From positions 6,061 to 70,060 of the forward strand of contig CAKTRJ010000006.1 in assembly GCA_934597345.1 (NCBI GenBank): DNA of 64,000 bases, in the 5' to 3' direction. This DNA is from an uncultured Oscillospiraceae bacterium. Lineage in GTDB: Bacteria; Bacillota; Clostridia; Oscillospirales; Oscillospiraceae. Each line of letters begins with the position of its first letter. The stretch's first letter is position 1. Below the pieces are notes generated by a model. It was given only the letters and a program-made list of their open reading frames with translations, was not told the origin of the DNA and searched no databases. Positions 36,438 through 45,811 of this stretch are shown piece after piece. A program made the position numbers and the translations under genes.

Positions 36438-36983
36438 ATGGAACGGAATCTGATGGTGGCCGGCTTCGGCGGACAGGGCGTCATGACGCTGGGAAAATTT
36501 CTGGCGGAAGCCACCTGCGACTCAACGGATAAAAACGTCACCTTTTTCCCCTCCTACGGCGCGGAGCAGCGGGGCGGCACCGCCAACTGCTATGTGGTCA
36601 TCTCCGACGATGACATCGGCGCGCCCCTGGGCGACAGCATGGACGATCTGATCGTCATGAACGATCCCAGCCTGAATAAGTTCCTCTATAAGCTTGTCCC
36701 CGGCGGCACGCTGTTTATCAACAGCTCCATCGTCACCAGCGAGATTACCCGCCAGGATGTGAAGGTGGTGAAGGTGCCCGTCACCGAGATGGCTTTGGAG
36801 ATGGGAAACGCCAAGGTGCTGAACATCATCATGCTGGGCGCTTACGTTGGCTATACACAAGTCGTTCCGGAGGGCGTGGTGTGGCAGACCATCGAGCACA
36901 AGCTGGGCAAAAAGCCCAAGCTGCTGCCCCTGAACAAGCAGGCCTTTGAAGCGGGCCTGCAAATCGGCAAAGAAGCCCGGTAA
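36438..36983 (+). CDS. 2-oxoacid:ferredoxin oxidoreductase gamma subunit
   Basis: A 181-aa subunit. MVAGFGGQGVMTLGKFLAEA and FFPSYGAEQRGGTANCYVVI are the gamma-domain signature of this family. I chose ATG 36438, 7 nt after AAGGAGGAGG; an overlapping GTG at 36432 is possible. It is the last gene of the operon before a hairpin. Confidence 0.92.
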   Translation: MERNLMVAGFGGQGVMTLGKFLAEATCDSTDKNVTFFPSYGAEQRGGTANCYVVISDDDIGAPLGDSMDDLIVMNDPSLNKFLYKLVPGGTLFINSSIVTSEITRQDVKVVKVPVTEMALEMGNAKVLNIIMLGAYVGYTQVVPEGVVWQTIEHKLGKKPKLLPLNKQAFEAGLQIGKEAR

Positions 36984-37005
36984 ACGGCAATATTTTTCCT
37001 GATAC

Positions 37006-37050
37006 GAAACAGAGCCCTGCGGATGTTTCTCCGTGGGGCTCTTGCGTTTC
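37006..37050 (+). terminator. Hairpin after the oxidoreductase operon
   Basis: GAAAC... AGAGCCC with GGGCTCT ...GTTTC form a stem with a small internal loop; the T-tract is weak. TTGCGT (37042-37047) and TAAACT (37065-37070) at 17 bp may start the next gene from inside it. Confidence 0.5.
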
Positions 37051-37124
37051 ATTGAATCATTTGGTAAACTGGATGGGAGAGTGAAAATCCATACAACAAA
37101 TATGCATTTCTGGAGGGCTTCCCT

Positions 37125-38351
37125 ATGAAACAACTGAACCGCTGGGTCTACGCCATCGTGGGCGTGATCGTGCTGCTGTTCGCCGGTCTCGTGTACGCCT
37201 GGAGCGTGCTGAGCACCCCCATCGCCGCAGAGTTCACCAGCTGGACAAAAGCGCAGCTCAGCATGACCTTTACCATCGTCATGATCCTGTTCTGCATCGG
37301 CTCGCTGCTGTGCGGCCTGCTGAGCGGCAAGCTCAGCGCCAAGATGTCTGTGCGCATCGGTGCGGTGCTGTTCCTGCTGGGCTTCTTCTTGGCCAGCCGC
37401 ACCCAGTCCGTGGCCATGCTGTACATCGGCTTCGGCGTGCTGTGCGGTCTCAGCTCCGGCCTTTGCTACAACGCCGTCATGAGCACCATGGTCCGCTGGT
37501 TCCCTGACCGTCCCGGCCTCATCTCCGGCGTGCTGCTGATGGGCTTCGGCGGCGGCAGCTTCATCATCGGCAAGCTCTATCAGGCGTGGACGCCCGACTG
37601 GATCGGCGGCTGGCGCGTCAGCTTTGTGGTGCTGGGCGTCATCATTTTCGTGGTGCTGGCCATCTGCTCCTTCTTCTTTGTGGCGCCCGGCGCGGACTTC
37701 GTGGCTCCGGCCGCCAAGGGCGGCAAGACCGCCGTCAAGGCCGCCGGCCATGACCATAAGCCGCTGGAAATGGTGAAAAAGCCCACCTTCTGGCTGTATT
37801 ACGTCTGGGCCATCGCCGTCAGCGCGGCGGGCCTTGCCCTGATCTCCCAGGCCAGCGGCGTGGTGTGGGAGGCCAGCGCCGACCAGACCGCCTCCTCCGT
37901 GGCCACCATCGTGGGCCTGATCTCCGTCTGCAACGCACTGGGCCGCGTGCTGTTCGGCGGCATGTATGATAAGTATGGCCGCAAGGTCTCCATGCAGCTG
38001 GTGAACGTGCTGTTCATTATCACCTCCGTGGTGCTGATCCTGGCCCTGAGCACCCGCAGCATCGTGGTGGTCATCATCGGCTTCGTGCTGGGCGGCCTGG
38101 CCTACTCCGGCGTCACCCCCACCAACTCCGCCTTCTGCCGCGCCTACTTCGGCCCTGCCCACTATCCGGTGAACTTCCCCCTGATCAACAGCAACCTGAT
38201 CTTCGCCAGCTTCGGCAGCACCATCTCCGGCGCGCTGTTCGATGCCAGCGGCTCCTATAACGCCACCTTCTTCCTGATCATCGGCCTTGCCGCGGCGGGC
38301 ATCCTGTGCTCGCTGGGCATTTCGGTATGCGATCGGAAGAAACTGGCATGA
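37125..38351 (+). CDS. MFS transporter, oxalate/formate antiporter (OFA) family
   Basis: A 408-aa twelve-helix membrane protein. The start (LNRWVYAIVGVIVLLFAGLV YAWS, split for length) and GFGVLCGLSSGLCYNAVMST are typical of the OFA group. These move small carboxylates such as oxalate, formate or pyruvate. The nearby 2-oxoacid oxidoreductase makes carboxylate uptake plausible, though a hairpin lies between. Its stop codon lies in the first hairpin of family D copy 2. Confidence 0.87.
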   Translation: MKQLNRWVYAIVGVIVLLFAGLVYAWSVLSTPIAAEFTSWTKAQLSMTFTIVMILFCIGSLLCGLLSGKLSAKMSVRIGAVLFLLGFFLASRTQSVAMLYIGFGVLCGLSSGLCYNAVMSTMVRWFPDRPGLISGVLLMGFGGGSFIIGKLYQAWTPDWIGGWRVSFVVLGVIIFVVLAICSFFFVAPGADFVAPAAKGGKTAVKAAGHDHKPLEMVKKPTFWLYYVWAIAVSAAGLALISQASGVVWEASADQTASSVATIVGLISVCNALGRVLFGGMYDKYGRKVSMQLVNVLFIITSVVLILALSTRSIVVVIIGFVLGGLAYSGVTPTNSAFCRAYFGPAHYPVNFPLINSNLIFASFGSTISGALFDASGSYNATFFLIIGLAAAGILCSLGISVCDRKKLA

Positions 38352-38505
38352 AATCTTCGATTTCATTGCCAAAAGGCTTGCGGCCGACTGCGCGCGTCCT
38401 TCGGACACACTGGCGGCCGAGAAGAATTTTTCTGACGCACATGTCGTCAGAAAAATGATTTGATTTTTTCGCGGCGTCCGCGCCGCGAACTCTGCGAGGC
38501 TTCTG
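38348..38505. repeat. Family D structured 3'-end element, copy 2 (after the OFA transporter)
   Basis: Starts with perfect hairpin ATGAAATC-TTC-GATTTCAT, which holds the transporter stop codon. Then AGGCTTGCGGCCGACTGCGC and GTCC-TTC-GGAC. TTTTTCTGA (38427-38435) and TCAGAAAAA (38447-38455) enclose CGCACATGTCG, the same loop as copy 1 on a different stem. It continues with CGCGGCG-TCCG-CGCCGCG and GCGAACTCTGCGAGGCTTCT. Confidence 0.7.
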
Positions 38506-38534
38506 ACTCCCGCGCGGCAGCGCGGGAGTTTTTC
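38506..38534 (+). terminator. Terminator ending family D copy 2
   Basis: ACTCCCGCGC-GGCA-GCGCGGGAGT followed by TTTT. Confidence 0.85.
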
Positions 38535-38546
38535 TCTAAAATCTCC

Positions 38547-38575
38547 TTTACAAACCGTATAACACCGTGTATAAT
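38547..38575 (+). promoter_or_regulatory. Sigma-A promoter of the XRE gene
   Basis: TTTACA (38547-38552), 17-bp spacer, TATAAT (38570-38575). Confidence 0.85.
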
Positions 38576-38583
38576 TTACCCGT

Positions 38584-38597
38584 TGTATTCAAATACA
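38584..38597. promoter_or_regulatory. Palindromic operator candidate of the XRE regulator
   Basis: TGTATT-CA-AATACA is a perfect dyad just past the expected transcription start, 24 bp before the XRE start codon; autoregulation is likely. Confidence 0.55.
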
Positions 38598-38620
38598 GAG
38601 AAACAGGGTGAGAGAGTAAC

Positions 38621-39274
38621 ATGGCAACTGATTTTTCCCGCACGCTGTCCCTGCTGCGGCAGGAGGCGGGCATCTCCCAGCGGAAGGCAGCCGCCGCGCT
38701 GGGCATTTCTCAGGCGCTGCTGAGCCATTATGAAAACGGCATCCGCGAGCCGGGCCTTGCCTTCGTGACGAAGGTGTGCGATTTCTACCACGTCTCGGCG
38801 GACTATCTGCTGGGCCGTACCGCCAGCCGTGACGGCAGCATCATCGAGGCGGCGGAGCTGTACGACGCCAGCGACGAAAAGGGTACGCTGAAGGGCAGTA
38901 TTCTGGCCACGCTGCAAAAGAAGCTGGTGGTCAATACCACCGGCGTGCTGTTCGATCTGCTGGGCAAATGCGGCGACCGGACGGCCATCACCGCCGCGGG
39001 CGACTATCTCAGCACGGCGCTTTATACGTTGCTGCGGCACTTCTACCGCCGCGCCGGCGGCAACGAGGACTTTTTTGCCACCGCCGCCGTGGATTTCGAT
39101 GCCGGAACGGTGGATGCCGCCATGCTGCGCAGCCGCGCCGCCTACCTGCGGGCGCTGTCGTCGGCGGAGCAGCTGCCGGAGCTGACCTCCGACGCCCTGA
39201 CCGCCGCGCCCGGCCTTGGCCAGAGCACCGCACAGGTGGTCCACAACGTGGACGAGCTGGCCGGAAAACAGTGA
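38621..39274 (+). CDS. XRE-family transcriptional regulator
   Basis: A 217-aa protein. Residues about 7-62 are a Cro/CI-type helix-turn-helix (LSLLRQEAGISQRKAAAALG, ISQALLSHYENGIREPGLAF). The remaining 150 residues are helical with no family I recognise (ILATLQKKLVVNTTGVLFDL). The promoter and a dyad over the start suggest it represses itself. It stands alone, ahead of a family A repeat. Confidence 0.88.
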   Translation: MATDFSRTLSLLRQEAGISQRKAAAALGISQALLSHYENGIREPGLAFVTKVCDFYHVSADYLLGRTASRDGSIIEAAELYDASDEKGTLKGSILATLQKKLVVNTTGVLFDLLGKCGDRTAITAAGDYLSTALYTLLRHFYRRAGGNEDFFATAAVDFDAGTVDAAMLRSRAAYLRALSSAEQLPELTSDALTAAPGLGQSTAQVVHNVDELAGKQ

Positions 39275-39280
39275 ATTTTT

Positions 39281-39460
39281 CAAAGCCTCCCCTGTGTAAG
39301 GGGAGGTGTCAAAAATCTTTGATTTTTGACGGAGGGGTTGACGGATAACGGACAATCCCCCAGTCGGGGCGTTAAGAAAACATGCCGGTGGCATGTTTTT
39401 AGCCCCGATCTCGGCGGCTATGCCGCCGTAGCTGACAGCCCCCTTTACATAAGGGGGCCA
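39281..39460. repeat. Family A palindromic repeat with nested insert (A4)
   Basis: CAAAGCCTCCCCTGTGTAAG at the left and CCCCCTTTACATAAGGGGGC at the right. Variable hairpin GTCAAAAATC-TTTGATTTTTGAC. The nested block here is in the right half and inverted relative to copy A7 (AAACATGCCGGTGGCATGTT, then GATCTCGGCGGCTATGCCGC). Confidence 0.8.
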
Positions 39461-39493
39461 GATTCTGACACTTCCCCAAGGAGGGTACACTAT

Positions 39494-41302
<1,809 letters not shown>

Positions 41303-41303
41303 T

Positions 41304-41329
41304 AAAAAACGGCCTTGCGGCCGTTTTTT
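41304..41329 (+). terminator. Terminator of lepA
   Basis: AAAAAACGGCC-TTGC-GGCCGTTTTTT, perfect. Confidence 0.9.
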
Positions 41330-41368
41330 ATTGGGTGTTTTATGGCGGCGGGGTGAAAAGGGTATTCC

Positions 41369-41573
41369 GTGCCCCGGGCACGGGTCACTTTTGGCCGCTG
41401 TTCCAAAAGTGACCAAAAGAACAGCCAGAAACCCAGGTTTCTGGACTTCCTGCACGCTGTTTCTTTTTCATATTTATAGCCATTTACCGCGTGTTCGCAG
41501 AAGCTCTCTGTTTTCGTTGCGTATGACGAATCGACTTCCTTCCTGCGCCGCTGCCGCTCACGGTTGCGACGGT
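41369..41573. repeat. Family C element, single half-copy (C1)
   Basis: GTGCCC-C-GGGCAC, then CACTTTTGG-N8-CCAAAAGTG, then AGAAACC-CAGG-TTTCT, ACGCTGTTTCTTTTTCAT, a middle part with CGTTGCGTATGACGAATCGA and the end CTGCGCCGCTGCCGCTCACG. The same order is present twice, inverted, at 48409-48940. With B2 and two terminators it accounts for the 1303-1700 stretch of this 41-kb gap (41303-41700). Confidence 0.7.
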
Positions 41574-41630
41574 AGAAATTGGGGTGCGCTGTACGGCGGG
41601 CCGATGCCCACATCGGCCCGTATACCTCCC
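41574..41630. repeat. Family B repeat, partial (B2)
   Basis: It contains TACGGCGGGCCGATGCCC and ACATCGGCCCGTATAC, the second hairpin of family B, directly at the inner end of the family C half-copy. Confidence 0.55.
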
Positions 41631-41652
41631 CTCCGCCACCGACACCAAATAA

Positions 41653-41688
41653 AAAAATACGCCTGACCATACGGTCAGGCGTATTTTT
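41653..41688. terminator. Terminator of the HPr gene
   Basis: AAAATACGCCTGACC-ATAC-GGTCAGGCGTATTTTT, strong in both directions. Confidence 0.88.
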
Positions 41689-41700
41689 CAGACAAAAACG

Positions 41701-41964
41701 TTACTCGCCCAGCTGGTGCTCCACCAGCTCGCTCAGGGCGTCCACGGCGGCGGTCTCGTCGCTGCCGTCGGCGATCAGGGTGATGGTGGTGCCCTTCACG
41801 ATGCCTAGGCTCAGCACGCCCAGCAGGCTCTTGGCGTTGACGCGGCGCTCTTCCTTCTCTACCCAGATGCCGCTCTTGAACTCGTTGGCCTTCTGGATAA
41901 AATAAGTGGCGGGTCTGGCGTGCAGGCCAACCTCATTATTTACGGTGACTTCCTTCGTATACAT
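41701..41964 (-). CDS. ptsH: HPr-family phosphocarrier protein
   Basis: An 87-aa protein. It keeps His15 (NEVGLHARPA), the phosphate carrier of the sugar phosphotransferase system, and Ser46 (NAKSLLGVLSLG), the target of HPr kinase in Gram-positive carbon catabolite control. So it is HPr and not the His-less Crh. Enzyme I is not adjacent. The leader between promoter and start can fold (AGTATCGGC ... GCCGAGATACT, 41987-42012). Confidence 0.92.
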   Translation of the reverse strand: MYTKEVTVNNEVGLHARPATYFIQKANEFKSGIWVEKEERRVNAKSLLGVLSLGIVKGTTITLIADGSDETAAVDALSELVEHQLGE

Positions 41965-42022
41965 TGTCCGTTCTCCTTCACGTCAGTATCTCGGCCCATA
42001 TGCCGATACTCTCACTTACACT

Positions 42023-42050
42023 ATTATATCGAATCGCCGCAATAATGCAA
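42023..42050 (-). promoter_or_regulatory. ptsH: Promoter of the HPr gene
   Basis: On the minus strand TTGCAT (42050-42045), 16-bp spacer and TATAAT (42028-42023), about 60 nt upstream of the start. Confidence 0.65.
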
Positions 42051-42125
42051 TAGACATTCCCACAAAATATCAATGGCTGCCTGAAAAAAAGAGTGTGAAA
42101 ACTGTCACATCCGACAAAAAACAGC

Positions 42126-44525
42126 CTATTTCAGCTCCACAACGGTAACGCCGGCCTCACCCTCGCCATAGCGGCCCAGCCGGAAGGACTTCACTGCCCG
42201 GTTCCGCTTCAGCATCTCGTGTACGGCCTTGCGCAGCGCACCGGTGCCCTTGCCGTGGATGATGGTCACGGTGCCCAGCTTGGCCATCACTGCCGCGTCG
42301 ATGTAGTTCTCCACCACGCTCTCGGCCTCCAGCGTCTCCATGCCCCGGATGTCCAGCTCCGAGGCGGCGCGGGCCGCCAATTGAATTTGCGGCGATACGG
42401 TCTTCCGCTGGGCGGCGGCCGCCTGCTTCTTCCGCTTCTCGATCTCCTCGGCGGATTCCAGCAGCCGTACCTGTCCGGCCTTCACGGTCATTTTCATCTT
42501 GCCCGCCTGTAACAGCATGGAGCCGTCGCCGTTGACGTTCAGCACCGTGGCGGCGGTTTTCACGCCTGCCAGTTCCACCAGATCGCCCACGGCGATGGGG
42601 CGGCTGGGCGCGGGGGCCTCCGCCTCCTCGTCCCGGCTGTGGAGCACCGCCTCCGCCTCCTTCAGGTCGTGGCGGATGGCCGCCTTGGCGTCGTTCATCT
42701 GCTGGAAGTTGGCGGCGCGGGTCTGCTGCTTCCGCAGCTCCTCCAGCTGGGCGAAGATATCCTCCGTTTTCTGCTGGGCCTCCCGCACGATGCGCTTGGC
42801 CTCGGCCTCGCCCTTGGCCCGGGCGTTCTCCTTGGCCTTTTCCATCTGCTCCCGGAACACGCGGGCCTTGCGGGCGTCCTCCTCACGCTGCTGCCACAAG
42901 CGGTTGGCCTCGGTCTGGGCCTTTTCCAGTCGCTGCCGCTTTTCCTCCAGCTGGGCCAGCACGTCCTCGAACCGGAGGGATTCGCTGTCCATCTGGGCCT
43001 TGGCGTCGGCAATGACGCTCTCGTCCAGTCCCAGCCGCCGGGAGATGGCAAAGGCGTTGGACTTGCCGGGGATGCCCACCAGCAGACGGTAGGTGGGCCG
43101 CAGGGTCTGCACGTCGAATTCGCAGCTGGCGTTTTCTACACCCGCCGTGGTCATGGCGAAGGTTTTCAGCTCGGCATAGTGGGTGGTGGCGGCGATCAGT
43201 GCGCCCTTTGACCGGGCGTGCTGGATGATGGCGATGGCCAGCGCCGCGCCCTCCACCGGGTCGGTGCCCGCGCCCAGCTCATCGAACAGGATCAGGCTGT
43301 CGTCGTCCGCCTGCCGCAGGATCTCCACCGTGTTTGACATGTGGGCCGAGAAGGTGGACAGGCTCTGCTCGATGGACTGCTCGTCGCCCACATCCGCCAG
43401 AATACGGTCAAATACCCGCACCGTGGAGCCGCTGTCGGCGGGGATGTGCAGGCCGCACTGGGCCATCAGGCACAGAAGCCCCAGGGTTTTCAGCGTCACC
43501 GTCTTGCCGCCGGTGTTGGGGCCGGTGATCACCAGCGTGTCATAGTCGCCGCCCAGCTCCACCGTCACCGGCACGGCCTTGGCCTGATCCAGCAGGGGAT
43601 GCCGCGCCCGTTTCAGGCTGATGGCACCCTTGCGCACCACCTCCGGGCGGCTGGCGTTCATGGTATAGCTCAGCTGGGCCCGGGCAAAGATCATGTCCAG
43701 ATGCACCAGCATGTCATAGTCCAGAAGGATGTACTCCATGGCGTCGGCGCACTGGGCGGAAAGCTCCCGCAGGATGCGCTCGATCTCCTTCTCCTCCCGG
43801 GCCTCCAGCTCCTTCAGTTCGTTGTTGGCCTGCACCACGCCCATGGGCTCCACGAACAGCGTGGCGCCGGAGGAGGAGATGTCGTGTACCAGACCCGGCA
43901 GACTGCCCTTGCACTCCGCCTTCACCGGCACCACGAACCGCCCGTCCCGCTGGGTGATCAGGGCCTCCTGCAATACCTTGGCGTAGGAGGGGGAGGAGAT
44001 GATCTTCTGCAGGATCTGCCGTCCCTTGCTGGCGGCGATGCGCATTTTCCGGCGGATGTCCGTCAGCTCGGCGCTGGCGGTGTCGGCGATGGTCTCCTCG
44101 TCCAGAATGGCCCCGTGGATGCGATCCTCCAGATATTTGTTGGTGTGCAGGGCGCTGAAAAAGCGGTCGATGGCCGTGGCCTCGCCCTTGCGCTCGGCGT
44201 CATATTCGTAGACCCGCCGGGCCGCCGTCAGCAGCCCCGCGATGTTCAGCAGCTCCCGGGTGTTCAGCATGCCGCCCCGGTCGGCCCGGGCCAGCGGCTC
44301 GGACACGTCCTTCACCCCGGAAAAGCTGGGGGAGCCGTATAGTCCCAGCCGCTCCTTGGCGGCGTCGGTCTCGTCCAGCAGCCGCAGCACCTCCTGCCGG
44401 TCGGTGGCGGGCATGATGCGGCGGCTCTTTTCCCGGGCCGCCTCGCTGACGGCCTTGGCCGACAGCATCTCCAATACCGCCGGAAGCTCCAGCGTCCGTA
44501 TGGATTTTTCAAATAATTCACTCAT
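42126..44525 (-). CDS. mutS2: MutS2 endonuclease/ribosome-rescue ATPase
   Basis: A 799-aa protein. MutS-type core and clamp, P-loop TGPNTGGKTVTLKTLG, Walker B LILFDELGAGTDPVEGAALA, a long Glu/Arg/Lys-rich coiled coil (about 520-610) and a C-terminal Smr nuclease domain with LDIRGMETLEA and IIHGKGTGALRKAV. Bacillus MutS2 acts on collided ribosomes as well as on recombination. ATG 44523-44525 is the family start; the frame extends into repeat sequence upstream. Confidence 0.95.
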   Translation of the reverse strand: MSELFEKSIRTLELPAVLEMLSAKAVSEAAREKSRRIMPATDRQEVLRLLDETDAAKERLGLYGSPSFSGVKDVSEPLARADRGGMLNTRELLNIAGLLTAARRVYEYDAERKGEATAIDRFFSALHTNKYLEDRIHGAILDEETIADTASAELTDIRRKMRIAASKGRQILQKIISSPSYAKVLQEALITQRDGRFVVPVKAECKGSLPGLVHDISSSGATLFVEPMGVVQANNELKELEAREEKEIERILRELSAQCADAMEYILLDYDMLVHLDMIFARAQLSYTMNASRPEVVRKGAISLKRARHPLLDQAKAVPVTVELGGDYDTLVITGPNTGGKTVTLKTLGLLCLMAQCGLHIPADSGSTVRVFDRILADVGDEQSIEQSLSTFSAHMSNTVEILRQADDDSLILFDELGAGTDPVEGAALAIAIIQHARSKGALIAATTHYAELKTFAMTTAGVENASCEFDVQTLRPTYRLLVGIPGKSNAFAISRRLGLDESVIADAKAQMDSESLRFEDVLAQLEEKRQRLEKAQTEANRLWQQREEDARKARVFREQMEKAKENARAKGEAEAKRIVREAQQKTEDIFAQLEELRKQQTRAANFQQMNDAKAAIRHDLKEAEAVLHSRDEEAEAPAPSRPIAVGDLVELAGVKTAATVLNVNGDGSMLLQAGKMKMTVKAGQVRLLESAEEIEKRKKQAAAAQRKTVSPQIQLAARAASELDIRGMETLEAESVVENYIDAAVMAKLGTVTIIHGKGTGALRKAVHEMLKRNRAVKSFRLGRYGEGEAGVTVVELK

Positions 44526-44576
44526 AATGTTGTATCCTTGGTCAATACCTCTTTTATCGGTAAACGTAATATTTCC

Positions 44577-44657
44577 TGCGGCGGGGTGAGGGCACCCCGC
44601 CCTACGGAGTTCTATCGGTGGATGACCGTAGGGCCGGCGTCCCCGACGGCCCGCCGT
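44577..44657. repeat. Family B repeat (B3)
   Basis: GCGGGGTGAGGGCACCCCGC, then CCCTACGGAGTTCTATCGGT and GGCCGGCGTCCCCGACGGCC. The core is kept while both hairpins differ from B1. Confidence 0.7.
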
Positions 44658-44660
44658 TTC

Positions 44661-44889
44661 TTGCCTCCCCTGTGTAAGGGGAGGTGGCACGGCGTAAGCC
44701 GTGACGGAGGGGTTGCCCGGTAATCGACAATCCCCAGTCTCGCTTCGCTCGACAGCTCCTGTTGCGGTGCCCAAAATTTTGCTGCGGTATTTGAGCCGCC
44801 AAAATTTTGACCGCTGCCACTCGCTCACCTCGCTTCATCTGCCATTGGCAGCGCTCGGATCGCTCTCCCTTTACACAAGGGGGCCTTTG
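44661..44889. repeat. Family A palindromic repeat with long insert (A5)
   Basis: TGCCTCCCCTGTGTAAGGGG on the left and CCCTTTACACAAGGGGGCC on the right. Hairpin GGCACGGCGTAAGCCGTG. A different internal block includes CAAAATTTTGCTGCGG and CCGCCAAAATTTTGACC. With B3 it fills the 386-bp gap between mutS2 and recO. Confidence 0.75.
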
Positions 44890-44911
44890 GAAAACCGTTT
44901 CGCGACCACCT

Positions 44912-45679
44912 TTACTCGTCCTCCTCCGTCAAAAACGCCTTGTAGTAATCCAGCGTCCGGAACCCCCGCTCCAGCTGTACCGCGCAGAAGGCTTCCCCCG
45001 CCCGATCCAGCATCCGCATGTCCCGCGCGCCCAGCGTGAAGCCGTACAGCTTCTTGGGCGGACAGTAGAGGATGTACCGCAGCGCCTGTACGGCGCTCTC
45101 CGTCAATGGCAGACTCAGCCCGCCGCCGCTCAGGCGGCATCCGCCGCACCGCAGCACCCCCTGCATCACGTCCAGCATGGGGGCCTCCGGCATCTCCCGG
45201 CCGCAGACGGCGCAGCCGTCCGCCAGCGGCGCGAAGCCCGCCGCCTCCATCAGCCGCCATACGAAGGCGGTTTTCACCAGCCGCGGCTCCTTGCCCAGCG
45301 TTCCCAGCGCGAACAGGGCGTTCAGCAGCAGCGGCAGAATTTCCGCCGCCGCCATGGCGTCCTGACATACCGCCTCTGTCAGCTCGGCGAAATAGGCCGC
45401 CAGCGCCAGCCGCTCAATGTCCTGCCGCACGCCGTCAAACAGCTCGATGGTGTTGGCCTCCGCCAGATAGTACCACTCGCCTTTGCGTCGCAGCGTCATC
45501 TCATCGTAGGCCAGCAGCTGGCACGCGGCGGTATACTTGCTGCGGCGGCTGCGGGCGCCCTTGGCAATGACGCTGATGCGTCCCAGCTCCGGCGTCAGCA
45601 CCGTCAGTATCTTGTCCGACTCCTTGGTCTCCGTCTCCCGCAGGACAAGGCCCGCGGTCACGAATGTTCCGTTGTCCAC
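44912..45679 (-). CDS. recO: DNA repair protein RecO
   Basis: A 255-aa protein that helps load RecA at gaps. N-terminal OB fold: TAGLVLRETETKESDKILTV, LTPELGRISVIAKGARSRRS. Zinc cysteines are in CAVCGREMPE and LRCGGC. I chose GTG 45679 because GGAGG lies 7 nt upstream and the family starts there. It overlaps the yqzL-like ORF by 22 nt. It belongs to the yqfC-to-recO block. Confidence 0.93.
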   Translation of the reverse strand: MDNGTFVTAGLVLRETETKESDKILTVLTPELGRISVIAKGARSRRSKYTAACQLLAYDEMTLRRKGEWYYLAEANTIELFDGVRQDIERLALAAYFAELTEAVCQDAMAAAEILPLLLNALFALGTLGKEPRLVKTAFVWRLMEAAGFAPLADGCAVCGREMPEAPMLDVMQGVLRCGGCRLSGGGLSLPLTESAVQALRYILYCPPKKLYGFTLGARDMRMLDRAGEAFCAVQLERGFRTLDYYKAFLTEEDE

Positions 45680-45756
45680 GTTCCGTCCTCCGTGTCTCTG
45701 GCCATCAGCCACGCCTCCGGCGCGCCGGTGTCCCAGAACAGCGCCCAGTAATCCAC
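45658..45756 (-). CDS. yqzL: YqzL-like small protein
   Basis: A 32-aa ORF from GTG 45756: VDYWALFWDTGAPEAWLMAR, then a short polar tail. Bacillus YqzL is a small protein of unknown role encoded between era and recO, with the pattern W..F..TG....YL; this ORF has the same pattern and the same place in the operon. GAGGTGATGG lies upstream. It overlaps the recO start by 22 nt in another frame, suggesting coupled translation. Confidence 0.65.
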   Translation of the reverse strand: MDYWALFWDTGAPEAWLMARDTEDGTWTTEHS

Positions 45757-45811
45757 CGCCCATCACCTCATGCCTAGCATGTGCTGCGGCGGCGGTTCCA
45801 TGTCTGGTAAT

